DNA of 64,000 nt from Hyphomicrobiaceae bacterium (GCA_025351355.1 JANXWC010000069.1:49173-113172), one strand, 5' to 3'. Shown: positions 26,520-35,619, counted from the first letter of the stretch. Notes: generated from the letters alone by a model not told the origin. Numbers and translations: made by a program.

Positions 26520-27485
26520 TTACTTCAGCAATCCGGCTTCCTTGTAGAACCTCTCGGCGCCGGGATGCAGCGGGACGCCGAGGCCAGACAACGCCGTCGC
26601 TTTCTGGATTGCCTTGCCTTTGCCGTGGCCGTTATCCAACACCGTGCGGGTCGTGTCGCTCCATAGTCCCTTCGTCACTTGATAGACGAGTTCCGCGTCC
26701 ATTTTCGAACTGGTCACCCATTGTGCGCCGACGGACAGCGTCTTGACTCCCGCCACGCCCTTGTACGTCCCTTCCGGGATCTCGTCGGCGGCGAAGAACT
26801 TGAACTGCTCGCGCAATTTGGCGGCCTCGGCGCCGTCGATGGCGAGCAATTCAAAGCCGTTGGTCGATGCCAGCTCCGTCAAAGTACCCTGCGGGAAGCC
26901 CGTGGTCTGGAAAAACGCATCAAGCGTGCCATCCTTGAATTTGTCGGACGCCTGCTGCTGCTTGAGATATTCCGGTTTGATGTCTTTTTCAGTCACGCCA
27001 TAGGCGCCCAGCAAAGCCTTGGCATTGACCAGCGTTCCCGATCCCGGCTCGTCGAGCGAGATGCGCTTGCCCTTGAGATCGGCGATGGTTTTGATACCGG
27101 CGCCCTTCTTGACGACGATGTGCACCGTTTCGGGATAGAGGTTGGCGATGGCGCGCAATTCCTCCACCTTCGGCTTGCCTTCATAAATGCCCGTGCCAGT
27201 GTAGGCCCACGACGCCACGTCGGCCTGCGAAAACCCTGATTCCATGGCGCCGCCGACGATGCCGTTGACGTTCGCCACCGAACCGTTGGTCGCGACCGCA
27301 CTTGCGTTCAACGCATCCGTCGAGATCGCGTTGGCGATCAAGCCGCCGATCGGATAATACGTGCCGCCGGTCCCGCCAGTCCCGATGCGGAAAAATTTCG
27401 CCTGCGCCATCGCCGCGCGGCTCGCGCTGAGCGCAGCCAGCGCGCTGGCGCCTAACAACGCCTCACGTCGTGTCAGTTTCATCAT
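26520..27485 (-). CDS. TAXI-family TRAP solute-binding protein
   Basis: This 321-residue periplasmic protein has a signal peptide with a twin-Arg start (KLTRREALLGASALAAL) and the TAXI-family opening FRIGTGGTGGTYYPIGGLIAN, given here in two parts: FRIGTGGTGGTYYPIG then GLIANAIS. It captures the substrate for the fused permease downstream. The start ATG is preceded by AAGGAA seven bases upstream. The operon order (binding protein, then permease) is usual for this family. Glutamate, glutamine or dicarboxylates are possible substrates, but nothing here decides. Confidence 0.92.
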   Translation of the reverse strand: MMKLTRREALLGASALAALSASRAAMAQAKFFRIGTGGTGGTYYPIGGLIANAISTDALNASAVATNGSVANVNGIVGGAMESGFSQADVASWAYTGTGIYEGKPKVEELRAIANLYPETVHIVVKKGAGIKTIADLKGKRISLDEPGSGTLVNAKALLGAYGVTEKDIKPEYLKQQQASDKFKDGTLDAFFQTTGFPQGTLTELASTNGFELLAIDGAEAAKLREQFKFFAADEIPEGTYKGVAGVKTLSVGAQWVTSSKMDAELVYQVTKGLWSDTTRTVLDNGHGKGKAIQKATALSGLGVPLHPGAERFYKEAGLLK

Positions 27486-27619
27486 TACGCAGTTCCTTTT
27501 TGATCATGCTCTTTTTGACTGATGGCGGCGAACGTCCGCATCAAAGCCCCCGTGTCCGCAATAGACGGGACCTGTCGCGCTGCGTCAAGATCGCCGTATT
27601 TCCCAACCCCGAAGACACG

Positions 27620-27645
27620 AAAAAAGGCAGTCCTTGCGAACTGCC
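27620..27645 (-). terminator. rho-independent terminator after rpsD
   Basis: On the minus strand the sequence GGCAGT, an eight-base loop, ACTGCC and then six T residues lies about 32 bases beyond the rpsD stop. The stem is 27626-27631 with 27640-27645. It is a classic intrinsic terminator. Confidence 0.85.
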
Positions 27646-27677
27646 CCTCGGTATTTTCGAACAAAATAAAGTCCGGA

Positions 27678-28295
27678 TCAGCGCGAATAGAACTCGACCA
27701 CCAGGTTCGGTTCCATGGTGACGGGGAACGGTACGTCCGACAACACGGGAATGCGGTTGAATTTCGCCGTCATTTTGTTGTGGTCGACCTCGATGTAGTC
27801 GGGCACGTCGCGTTCCGAGCTCTTGACCGCTTCGAGAACCGTCGTCAGCTGGCGCGACTTTTCCTTCAATTCGATGACATCGCCGACCCGGCAACGGAAC
27901 GACGCCACGTTCACCTTGCGGCCGTTGACGGTGATGTGTCCGTGGCTGATGATCTGGCGCGCCGCGAAAACGGTCGGCACAAATTTCGAGCGGTAGACGA
28001 CCGCGTCAAGCCGACGCTCCAGCAAACCGATCAGCTGCTCGGAAGTCGAGCCTTTCAGGCGCGACGCTTCCTTGTAGATGCTGTTGAACTGACGTTCGCC
28101 GATATTGCCGTAATAGCCTTTCAGCTTCTGCTTGGCGCGCAGCTGCTGGCCGTAATCGCTGAGCTTGCCGGCGCGGCGCTCGCCATGCTGGCCGGGGCGC
28201 GATTCGCGCTTGTTGAGCGGGCTCTTGGAGCGACCCCAGATGTTCTGGCCGAGGCGGCGGTCGATCTTGTGCTTGGCACGAATGCGCTTCGTCAT
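27678..28295 (-). CDS. rpsD: 30S ribosomal protein S4
   Basis: This 205-residue protein is S4, which binds 16S rRNA early in small-subunit assembly and helps control decoding accuracy. The N-terminus ([20 protein letters not shown]) and the S4 RNA-binding domain ([20 protein letters not shown], then [15 protein letters not shown]) are typical of alphaproteobacterial S4. The zinc-binding cysteines of some S4 paralogues are absent. The start is preceded by CGGAG. It stands alone outside the ribosomal operons, as is common in this class, and ends in a strong terminator. Confidence 0.98.
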   Translation of the reverse strand: MTKRIRAKHKIDRRLGQNIWGRSKSPLNKRESRPGQHGERRAGKLSDYGQQLRAKQKLKGYYGNIGERQFNSIYKEASRLKGSTSEQLIGLLERRLDAVVYRSKFVPTVFAARQIISHGHITVNGRKVNVASFRCRVGDVIELKEKSRQLTTVLEAVKSSERDVPDYIEVDHNKMTAKFNRIPVLSDVPFPVTMEPNLVVEFYSR

Positions 28296-28452
28296 GGCAG
28301 GCTCCGTCTTTCGTTATACACGGGGGTTAGCCGCGCGAGACATCCCGCCGGCTTCGATCGCCTCCTCCTCTGTCGTCCGCACGGACGACCGACAGGCGCC
28401 AAAGCACGTCCCAAACAGGGCGCAATGCCGGACACCACGGTGGCGAATAGGA

Positions 28453-28480
28453 AAGGGCTCAGCCGGAAGGCCAAGCCCTT
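28453..28480 (-). terminator. hairpin, possible terminator of the upstream 195-residue gene
   Basis: The arms AAGGGCT (28453-28459) and AGCCCTT (28474-28480) extend inward through two G-T pairs and three further pairs to a four-base loop. No T-run follows, so this is either a weak terminator or an RNA processing hairpin between the 195-residue gene and rpsD. Confidence 0.45.
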
Positions 28481-28557
28481 ACTTGCGGTGGCTTATCGCG
28501 GATCACAAGCGCTGCGTCAACCCCTCCAACCCCGAGTTGACACAAGTTGCAGCCACC

Positions 28558-29145
28558 CTATTTTTTCGCCGGTTCGGCTTCCAGGTAGGCCTTGATCTGT
28601 TCGCCCACTTTCTGGCGTTCGGTGTCGCTGCAGGTCGGCACGGGCTTGGCGGCCGCTTCAGCCTTGGCCTTTTCGTCCACGACGACTGTCTTGTCCTCGC
28701 CTTCGCTGGAAACGACGGCGACCTTGCCGGTCAACATCATGACCGTCAGCAGATGCAGCTGGCTGATGAACAGGAGCTGCTGATCGGACCATTTGCCGTT
28801 GGCCTGCTCCCGCGCCATCAGCGTCTGATAGTTGGCGCCCTGCTCCTCGCGCAGCCCGCAGATCTGCGCGTTGGCCGACAGCCGCCCCACCCGGATGACG
28901 TTGCGCGCCGTGTCGAGCGGGACCATCGCGCTGGCGCGATTGGTCAGATCGACGACGATTTCCTTGCCGCTCGGCAACGTGAATTTTGCGGGCGTGATCG
29001 CCCAGGCGTAATCCATCAATGTATTGATTGACTTGTCACTTAGATCCTTGCCCTGCGCATAGGCACGATCCGGGCCTGCGACAAATCCAGTTGCACCCGA
29101 CACCACGATCGCCGCGGCCAGTAGTTTTGCCGTCACGCGTTTCAT
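28558..29145 (-). CDS. secreted protein of unknown function
   Basis: This is a protein of about 195 residues. It has a clear signal peptide (KRVTAKLLAAAIVVSGATGF, ending near RAYAQ) and a mature domain of about 165 residues with one conserved-looking centre (DYAWAITPAKFTLPSGKEIV, then QICGLREEQG). Two cysteines (C in QICGL and PTCSD) may form a disulfide. I do not recognise the family. The start at 29145 is chosen because AAAGGG precedes it and the signal peptide begins there; the same frame is open for a further 85 codons but those residues look random. It lies upstream of rpsD on the same strand. Confidence 0.75.
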   Translation of the reverse strand: MKRVTAKLLAAAIVVSGATGFVAGPDRAYAQGKDLSDKSINTLMDYAWAITPAKFTLPSGKEIVVDLTNRASAMVPLDTARNVIRVGRLSANAQICGLREEQGANYQTLMAREQANGKWSDQQLLFISQLHLLTVMMLTGKVAVVSSEGEDKTVVVDEKAKAEAAAKPVPTCSDTERQKVGEQIKAYLEAEPAKK

Positions 29146-29497
29146 AATGTGCCCTTTGATAACTGCGCCCATGCGCTTAACCCCTCCGCGCGGCTGTTCC
29201 CGCCGTGAACCAAATGACCGTTTCCCAGCCGAACGTGTCGGCGGCGGTCGCGACTGCTCTCTGCCCAACTTGAATCTCTGCCGCAGACCAGCTTCCGAGG
29301 CGATCCTCTTGGACGACCGCAACGTCTGCTTCGGCCCGAACGCTACCCTGCGACCATGCCCGCTAAGCCTTATCGACGCAGCGAAGCACATGACTACCAC
29401 TGCCAGCCGTCATAGGTGACCGCTGGGTCCGAGACTTTAACCAATCATGCGCGCGGCATCGCTCGTCCGCAATCGAGGCAAGTTTATGGCAGCGCCG
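29146..29497. other. intergenic region with no gene
   Basis: This region of about 350 bases lies between trmJ and the 195-residue secreted protein gene. I see no RNA gene, repeat or convincing frame. It should carry the promoter of the minus-strand secreted protein gene on its left side and the 3' end of the trmJ transcript on its right side. Confidence 0.3.
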
Positions 29498-30763
29498 TCA
29501 TTGTCCACGTTGCCGCGATCCTTTTCCGTGGACCAGTGCTTTAACGATCCCACGCAGCGTCCGCACTTCCTGTTGTGTGGCCTCCATGCGCGTGAACATC
29601 GACCGCAGGTTTTGCACCATCGTGGGGCGTTTTTCGGGCGGATTGAAAAATCCTCGCTCCGCCAGTTCCGCCTCCAGATGATCGAAAAAACCCTGCACTT
29701 CCGCCTTGGTAGCGGGAGCGAAGCCACGATTGTTCATGCCGGCAGCGATCGCTGTCTCGTAGGTCGTGACGCGGCCGAGCGAGCCCAGCCCAGATTGTTT
29801 CATCCACTCATAGGCAATCAGCAGCACCGATTGCGCCAGATTGAGCGACGCAAACGTCTTGTCGACCGGCGCCATGACGATGGCATCGGCGCGAGCAATT
29901 TCTGACGTTTCCAGCCCGTTGCGCTCGCGCCCGAACACGATGCCGCAGCGCTGCCCGTGCGCGGTTCTTTGCCGCAACTCGGCAACCGCCTGCTCCGGCG
30001 TCAACACGGGCTTGGCCAGATCCCGTTGCCGCGCCGTTGTGGCCACCACGTAGCTGCAATCGGCCAGCGCGGCGTCAAAATCCGGATACCACTGTGCGTC
30101 GTCGATGATGAAGGTGGCGCCGGACGCAGCAATCCGCGCCTTCTCGTTTGGCCAACCATCGCGCGGCTTGACCAACCGCAATTCACTTAAGCCGAAATTG
30201 GCCATCGCACGACCGACCATGCCGATATTGTCGGCCAACTGCGGCTCGACGAGGATGATCGCGGGACCAGCGTCGCGCATGGCGCCATCGGGGCGCTTGC
30301 CTTGTGTATTGCGGATGCCATAGCGCAACTTTCGCAGCACCCGCCTGGCCTGGAACCAGAGTTCTTCGCCGGCCCAGGTCTTGCTGAGTTGATCGAGCGA
30401 AGACACCGTCAGCACGTTGCTGCCCGCGCCGCTCAAGTGCACGTGACCATCGGCGGTGACAATCGAACGATGCTGCGCCACAAAGTCATCGAACGTCTGC
30501 AACCCCGCTTGCATTGTTCGTCGCCGGCACCCCGGGCACGAGGCCTGGTCCGCCGCGCACTGCTGGGCGGCGCAATAAGCAAGCAGAGGCTCGAGCGTGG
30601 TTCGGTCGAGCCCCGGAATTGATAAGCGTAAAAGCCCGTCGTTAAGCGGTTCGGCATGTACCGCAGTAACGATGTCGCCGACTGACTTGTCTGTGCCGGC
30701 AAGCATGGGCACCGCGTGTCCGCCGCGCTGGTCGATCGTGATTGACAATGAATTCGCGCTCAT
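29498..30763 (-). CDS. trmJ: TrmJ-family RNA methyltransferase with N-terminal extension
   Basis: The C-terminal 260 residues (from the ATG at 30280) are a SPOUT methyltransferase of the TrmJ type, which 2'-O-methylates position 32 of tRNAs. Marks are ILVEPQLADNIGMVGRAMAN, IVFGRERNGL and the knot segment SLNLAQSVLLIAYEW. The same frame continues upstream for 161 residues to 30763 with good codon use and no stop. That part contains IDQRGGHAVPMLAGTDKSV, then LAYCAAQQCAADQASCPGC with four cysteines, and TWAGEELWFQARRVLRKLRY. I annotate the long form. The alternative is a 260-residue TrmJ starting at 30280, which has no good ribosome-binding site. The extension faintly resembles DUF433. Confidence 0.8.
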   Translation of the reverse strand: MSANSLSITIDQRGGHAVPMLAGTDKSVGDIVTAVHAEPLNDGLLRLSIPGLDRTTLEPLLAYCAAQQCAADQASCPGCRRRTMQAGLQTFDDFVAQHRSIVTADGHVHLSGAGSNVLTVSSLDQLSKTWAGEELWFQARRVLRKLRYGIRNTQGKRPDGAMRDAGPAIILVEPQLADNIGMVGRAMANFGLSELRLVKPRDGWPNEKARIAASGATFIIDDAQWYPDFDAALADCSYVVATTARQRDLAKPVLTPEQAVAELRQRTAHGQRCGIVFGRERNGLETSEIARADAIVMAPVDKTFASLNLAQSVLLIAYEWMKQSGLGSLGRVTTYETAIAAGMNNRGFAPATKAEVQGFFDHLEAELAERGFFNPPEKRPTMVQNLRSMFTRMEATQQEVRTLRGIVKALVHGKGSRQRGQ

Positions 30764-30789
30764 GAAACAGGCGACACTGGAAGCGAAAG

Positions 30790-30965
30790 GCATCCTCACC
30801 TGCCCTTCGGACATCCTCTCCCCAGGGAGAGAGGACCCAAGACCTCGATCACCGAGGTTGTGGCTTTCGCCCTTGGAGAATTTATACCCGAAGGGTGAAA
30901 GTGGCCGCCCGGCGCGGAGGCGCCAAGGATTAAGGCCGGATGAGGCGGCCTTGGGCTGCGCGCCC
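30790..30965. repeat. inverted-repeat-rich intergenic element
   Basis: This stretch has several short dyads: TCCTCTC (30814-30820) with GAGAGGA (30829-30835); an imperfect pair CTTTCGCCCTT and AAGGGTGAAAG further right; and GC-rich palindromes near 30910-30960. The segment resembles the short palindromic intergenic repeats scattered in many Hyphomicrobiales genomes. It lies at the 3' end of the aldehyde dehydrogenase gene and may also end its transcript. Confidence 0.5.
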
Positions 30966-32402
30966 TTAGGCCGCGTTGTAGCCGAGCACCGACTTGACCT
31001 CCAGATATTCGTCGAAGCCGAACTTGCCCCACTCGCGGCCATTGCCCGACTGCTTCATGCCGCCGAATGGCGCCTTGCCGTCGGCGAAGGCCATGTTGAT
31101 GTGGACCATGCCCGCCTTGATCTCACGCGCGACGCGAACGGCGTGTTCGCGGTCACCAGATTCGACATAAGCAGCCAGCCCGAACGGAGTATCGTTGGCG
31201 ATCTTGATGGCGTCGGCCTCATCTTTGTAAGGGATGATCACCAGTACCGGCCCGAAGATCTCCTCCTGCGCAATCGTCATCTTGTTGTCCACGTCGGCGA
31301 AAATCGTCGGGCGCACATAGTAACCTTTAGTCAGCCCCTCGGGACGACCGGGACCGCCCGCGGCCAACGTTGCGCCGCCCTCGATGCCCTTGGCGATCAG
31401 GCCCTGAATTTTCTGCCACTGGGCTGCCGAAACGACAGGTCCGAGATCGATACCGTCCGCATTGGGATCGCCCACCTTCAGGCTCTCGGCCGCTGCCTTG
31501 GCGATGCCAGCCACTTCCTTCATGCGTGCCGCCGGCACCAGCATGCGCGTCGGCGCATTGCAGGATTGGCCGGAATTGCGCATGCAGGCTTGCACGCCCG
31601 CCGTCACCATTTTGGGGAAATCGCAATCGTCGAGCAGGATGTTCGGCGACTTGCCGCCCAGCTCTTGCGACACGCGTTTGACAGTCGGTGCCGCGCGGAT
31701 CGCCACTTCGACGCCGGCGCGCGTCGAACCGGTAAACGACATGATATCGATGCCCGGATGCGCCGCCATCGCCGAGCCGACGCCTGGCCCGTCGCCGTTG
31801 ACGAGGTTGAACACGCCCTTCGGTACACCGGCTTCATGCAGGATTTCGGCAATCAGGATCGCATTGTAGGGCGCGATCTCCGACGGCTTCAGCACCATCG
31901 TGCAGCCCGTGGCCAACGCCGGCGCGATCTTGCAGGTGATCTGGTTGGCCGGCCAGTTCCAGGGCGTGATCATGCCGGCGACGCCGATCGGCTCACGCAG
32001 AATTTCTGTGCTGCCCCAGTTCTCGGCGAACTTGAAGTCCTTGAGGATGGCGAGCGCGGTCATGAAGTGGCCCATGCCGGCGCCGGCCTGCATCTTGACC
32101 GCCATGGCCAACGGCGCACCCATCTCCGCGCTGATCACCGCGCCCATCTCATTGAAGCGCTTTTTGTACCCGGCAATGATTTTTTCGAGCAGCGCCATCC
32201 GCTCTTCGCGGGTGGTTTTCGAATAGCCGGGGAACGCCGCGCGTGCCGCAGCAACCGCCAGATCCACATCCTTGGCGGAACCGATCGACACTTGTCCGAG
32301 CACCGCCTCGGTCGCCGGATTGATCACATCCACAGTGCGCGGTTCTACGGGATCCACCCAGGCACCATTGATGTAAAATTTCAGGGCATTGGCGGGAACC
32401 AT
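30966..32402 (-). CDS. aldehyde dehydrogenase family protein
   Basis: This 478-residue NAD(P)-dependent aldehyde dehydrogenase oxidises an aldehyde to its acid. The catalytic cysteine is C281 (NSGQSCNAP), the general base is E247 (QELGGK), and the oxyanion-stabilising asparagine is in TPWNWP. The cofactor loop is FTGSTRAG. The C-terminal oligomerisation segment (PFGGMKQSGNGREWGKFG) is typical. The start is the ATG with AAGGAG six bases upstream, which drops a 15-residue in-frame extension. The substrate class is unknown. It precedes trmJ on the same strand but is separated by the repeat element. Confidence 0.93.
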   Translation of the reverse strand: MVPANALKFYINGAWVDPVEPRTVDVINPATEAVLGQVSIGSAKDVDLAVAAARAAFPGYSKTTREERMALLEKIIAGYKKRFNEMGAVISAEMGAPLAMAVKMQAGAGMGHFMTALAILKDFKFAENWGSTEILREPIGVAGMITPWNWPANQITCKIAPALATGCTMVLKPSEIAPYNAILIAEILHEAGVPKGVFNLVNGDGPGVGSAMAAHPGIDIMSFTGSTRAGVEVAIRAAPTVKRVSQELGGKSPNILLDDCDFPKMVTAGVQACMRNSGQSCNAPTRMLVPAARMKEVAGIAKAAAESLKVGDPNADGIDLGPVVSAAQWQKIQGLIAKGIEGGATLAAGGPGRPEGLTKGYYVRPTIFADVDNKMTIAQEEIFGPVLVIIPYKDEADAIKIANDTPFGLAAYVESGDREHAVRVAREIKAGMVHINMAFADGKAPFGGMKQSGNGREWGKFGFDEYLEVKSVLGYNAA

Positions 32403-32520
32403 GACGAACTCCTTGGCGTGTGTTTGGGGGGCACTGTTGTTCTGCATTTAGCGGTAAGCCCGCCGGGCCGACCGGTCAAGCTGGCACCAAGTCCGGCAGG
32501 CGAATGAAGCCGAAGCGACC

Positions 32521-33255
32521 TCACGCGGGCAAGGTGAAGCCTGCGGCGATGGCGTCCTGCCGAAATATCTTCACGGTCTCGAGCGAATAGGCATCGAGAT
32601 CTTTCCCGAACAGAGGAAGGCGATTGATGATGTCGTTGGTGGCCGTGATGATATGACAACCGATGTCGTGGGCCTGCATGACGTTGTAGGGCTCGCGCGG
32701 ACTTGCCCAGATCATCTCCAGATTTTTGTGCGGCGCCATTTCAGCGAGCATTTTCTGTAACATGGGCAGCGGATCGATGCCGGCATCGGCGATCCGACCG
32801 GCAAAGACCGAGATGCAGGCCGGCGCCAGTCCCCCCAGCGCGGCGACGGCCTTGGTCACCTGATCATTGGTGAAGAGCGCCGTGAGGTTGACCTGCGTGC
32901 CCGCCTCTGAAAGCCGCCGGATCATCGCGTAGGTCGTCTCGCCCTTGGTATTGGAGACGGGGATCTTCACGTAGACGTTCTTGCCCCAGGTCTTGATCAG
33001 ATTGGCCTGCCGTTCCATCTCATCGAGATCGTCCGAGAATACCTCAAACGACAGGTGACGGTCAGGAATGGCTGCAACAAGTTGCTTGGCGAACGCCTGG
33101 TAATCGCTCACACCCGCCTTGCGCATCAGGCTCGGATTGGTGGTGAAGCCGCGCACCAATGGATTTTTGTACATCTGCAGCATGGCGGCTTTGTCGGCGC
33201 CGTCGGCGAATACCTTGACCTTCAGTTTATCGGCAGTGATGGCGGTCTTAGCCAT
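32521..33255 (-). CDS. transaldolase-family protein
   Basis: This 244-residue (beta/alpha)8 protein belongs to the transaldolase/fructose-6-phosphate aldolase family. The Schiff-base lysine is K97 in NVYVKIPV. Family marks are GFTTNPSLMRKAGV, LTALFTNDQV, SVFAGRIADAG and ASPREPYNVMQA. It is longer than the short FsaA type (about 220) and shorter than classical transaldolase (about 315). It probably transfers or cleaves three-carbon ketol units in sugar-phosphate metabolism. GAAGGAA precedes the ATG. The neighbouring znuB ends 57 bases upstream on the same strand. Confidence 0.9.
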   Translation of the reverse strand: MAKTAITADKLKVKVFADGADKAAMLQMYKNPLVRGFTTNPSLMRKAGVSDYQAFAKQLVAAIPDRHLSFEVFSDDLDEMERQANLIKTWGKNVYVKIPVSNTKGETTYAMIRRLSEAGTQVNLTALFTNDQVTKAVAALGGLAPACISVFAGRIADAGIDPLPMLQKMLAEMAPHKNLEMIWASPREPYNVMQAHDIGCHIITATNDIINRLPLFGKDLDAYSLETVKIFRQDAIAAGFTLPA

Positions 33256-33312
33256 GTCAGTTCCTTCGGATAGTAGAGTTATGTGGATTTTTCGCGGCGC
33301 TACAGGATGCGC

Positions 33313-34113
33313 CTAACCAGTCGTACGCCACAGCGTTGCCGCCATGCTTACAGAGAAAATCGCCGCCAGCACAACAACGATGGCCGGCCCCCCCGGGATG
33401 TCGGCGGAGTAGGATATCAGCAGGCCCAGCGCCGCCGATAGCAACGCGAAGATGGTGGCGAAAAATGCCATTTGCTCCGGCGTTTCCGAAAATGGACGCG
33501 CCGCGGCAGCAGGAATGATCAGGAAAGCGATCGTCACGAGGGCACCGACGATCTTCAGGGCGATGGCGACGACGAAGGCCAGCACCAGGATGAAGGCTGC
33601 CGTCGTCTGGGCGACCGGCACGCCTTCCGCTGCCGCCATGTCTTCGTGGACGGATGCAGCCAGCAGCGGTCGCCACAGGTAGAACAGCGCCGCTAGCGCG
33701 CACGCGCCGCCGATATAGATCCAGCGCAGATCGGCTGCCGTAACCGAAAATACATCGCCGAAAAGAATCGACATCAGCAGGTCGTTGCGAGTCGAACTGA
33801 CCTGCGCTGTCGCGATTACGCCGACCGCCAACGCTGTGTGTGCCAGCACCCCCAGGATGGAGTCGATCGGCACTTTGTCTTGGCGTCCCAGCAACAGCAG
33901 CAGCAACGAGACAGCCACCGACACTACCAGCACGCTCAGCGTGGTATTGATCGACAGTCCGATCCCAAGCGCAACGCCGATCAGACCGGTCTGCGATACC
34001 GTCTCGCCGAAATAAGCCATCCGCCGCCAGACGACGAAGCAGCCGAGCGGGGCCGCAATCAAGGCCAGTCCGAGCCCCGCCGCCAACGCACGCAGCATGA
34101 AAGGTTCGTTCAT
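33313..34113 (-). CDS. znuB: zinc ABC transporter permease
   Basis: This 266-residue inner-membrane protein is the ZnuB permease of the ABC-3 family, with about eight hydrophobic segments. Marks are GCFVVWRRMAYFGETVSQTG at the N-terminus and AEGVPVAQTTAAFILVLAFV with IVGALVTIAFLIIPAAAARP in the second half. The ATG overlaps the znuC stop by four bases (ATGA), which shows translational coupling and fixes the start; longer upstream frames lie within znuC. It moves zinc into the cytoplasm with ZnuC. A znuA binding-protein gene is not present in the window. Confidence 0.95.
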   Translation of the reverse strand: MNEPFMLRALAAGLGLALIAAPLGCFVVWRRMAYFGETVSQTGLIGVALGIGLSINTTLSVLVVSVAVSLLLLLLGRQDKVPIDSILGVLAHTALAVGVIATAQVSSTRNDLLMSILFGDVFSVTAADLRWIYIGGACALAALFYLWRPLLAASVHEDMAAAEGVPVAQTTAAFILVLAFVVAIALKIVGALVTIAFLIIPAAAARPFSETPEQMAFFATIFALLSAALGLLISYSADIPGGPAIVVVLAAIFSVSMAATLWRTTG

Positions 34114-35003
34114 GGATTGAGTTTGTCCCGGGTGGTCGGTTGCTTTGATGTCTCGGCTTCGCCGGACAGGCCATGGCGATGATCGTGAACATGAGTATAG
34201 AGGCCGAGCGCGCGCGCAGCCTGCGGGCCGAACAAGCGCGCATATTCGGGATGCTGCGCCACCGAGTCGGGCACGCCCGAGCAACAGACGTGTCGGTTGA
34301 GACAAATGACTTTGTCGCTCTGTGCCATCACCACGTGCAGATCGTGACTGACCAGCAGCACGCCCATGCCGCGATCGGTGCGCAATTTTGAGATCAGCAT
34401 GTAGAGTTCGGCTTCGCCCGCGAAATCAACGCCGCGCACCGGCTCGTCCAGGACTAGCAACCTCGGATTGCGCAGCAGCGCCCGCGCAATCAGAATTCGC
34501 TGCAGTTCGCCGCCTGAAAGTTCGCTGAATTGACGATCGCCTAGCTGTGGCGCGCCGACGTCGACGAGCGCCTGCGCACGCGCATCCGCGTCGCGCATCT
34601 CGCTCGACAGCATCAAAAAGCGCTCCACCGTCATCGGTATGGCCCGATCGAGATCGAACCGTTGCGGCACATAGCCGACAACCAGTCCCGGCTGCCGCTG
34701 GATGAGCCCCGAATTCGGTTGCTCGATGGCGAGCAGCAAACGCACGAGCGACGTCTTGCCCGCACCATTCGGGCCGATCAGAGTGACGATCTCGCCGGGC
34801 ATGATATCGATATCGACATGATCCAGGATATTTCGTGACCCCTTGCGGAAAGTGAGGCCACGCGCACTGACCAACGCGTCGCTGCGGTGAGGTAACGGCG
34901 GGCCTGAATGATCATGGGCGCCGTCTTCACCGTGTTCGTGAAGGTGGCCATCGACGAAGCCGCTCGATTGATGCACGGCGCGCGTGAATTTTGGACTCCT
35001 CAC
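34110..35003 (-). CDS. znuC: zinc ABC transporter ATP-binding protein
   Basis: This 297-residue ATPase has Walker A GPNGAGKT (about 77-84), signature LSGGELQR and Walker B LLVLDEP. The N-terminus has a His-rich stretch (HLHEHGEDGAHDH, about residues 20-32) and the C-terminus another (THVHDHRHG). Both could bind zinc and are unusual for a cytoplasmic ATPase. I place the start at a GTG overlapping the zur stop (GTGA), matching the ATGA overlap with znuB. An upstream frame exists but lies within zur. The three genes form one coupled operon, zur-znuC-znuB. Confidence 0.93.
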   Translation of the reverse strand: MRSPKFTRAVHQSSGFVDGHLHEHGEDGAHDHSGPPLPHRSDALVSARGLTFRKGSRNILDHVDIDIMPGEIVTLIGPNGAGKTSLVRLLLAIEQPNSGLIQRQPGLVVGYVPQRFDLDRAIPMTVERFLMLSSEMRDADARAQALVDVGAPQLGDRQFSELSGGELQRILIARALLRNPRLLVLDEPVRGVDFAGEAELYMLISKLRTDRGMGVLLVSHDLHVVMAQSDKVICLNRHVCCSGVPDSVAQHPEYARLFGPQAARALGLYTHVHDHRHGLSGEAETSKQPTTRDKLNP

Positions 35004-35560
35004 GACGATCTGCCCTCGGTGCTTGCATGGGTGGGCGACGCTTGGCACGTGGCACACACACCGAATGCTTCAGCAACTGCCGATCGCAGTTCGAACCCCT
35101 GCGTTCGGCAGGCGGCTTCGATCGTCGCATGAAGCGATGAAACGGCCACTTCGGTTACCCCCGCGCATGTTTCGCAGACCAATGCCATGTGTCGCTGCCG
35201 GCTGGTATGGGGGGCGTGACAGGCAAAATAGGCATTGCGGCTTTCCAACCGATGCACCAGACCCGCTTGCTGCAACGCGTCAATCGCACGATAGACCGAG
35301 ATGGGCGCCATCCGGCCGCCCGACTTCTGCGACAACCGCTCCAGGACATCGTAGGCGCCCATCGCATCGTGCGAGGCCGCAATCTCCTCGAGGACACGCA
35401 GACGCAGTGACGTCAGCTTCATGCCCTTCTCGTCGAATGAGCGGCGAGCGCGGTTGAGCAGCGTTTCGACGCAAACGCCATGATCGTGGGCTGCAGGATC
35501 GTTGCCGCCGACGGTGGCGAGGATGTCAACCGCTTCGGCAGCCATCGGTGATCGTCCCAT
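35000..35560 (-). CDS. zur: Fur-family zinc uptake regulator
   Basis: This 186-residue protein is a Fur-family repressor. Winged-helix marks are KLTSLRLRVLEEIAASHDAM and ISVYRAIDALQQAGLVHRLE. The metal-binding part has CHAPHTSRQRHMALVCETCA and a C-terminal CATC, giving two Cys pairs that fit the structural zinc site. The C-terminal His/Cys pattern and the coupling with znuCB make Zur far more likely than Fur or PerR. With zinc bound it should repress this operon. The start may be 35560 or 35545. Confidence 0.92.
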   Translation of the reverse strand: MGRSPMAAEAVDILATVGGNDPAAHDHGVCVETLLNRARRSFDEKGMKLTSLRLRVLEEIAASHDAMGAYDVLERLSQKSGGRMAPISVYRAIDALQQAGLVHRLESRNAYFACHAPHTSRQRHMALVCETCAGVTEVAVSSLHATIEAACRTQGFELRSAVAEAFGVCATCQASPTHASTEGRSS

Positions 35561-35619
35561 CGGTTATTCCGAACTGAAGGAGTTGCAGGATTGGTGCGGC
35601 CGGGCCACGTCAATGCAAC

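Noticed and set aside
30597..32507. Long plus-strand frame of 636 codons
   Set aside because: It lies antisense to the aldehyde dehydrogenase, whose catalytic motifs are intact. It is rich in Arg and His, as expected of a shadow frame in GC-rich DNA.
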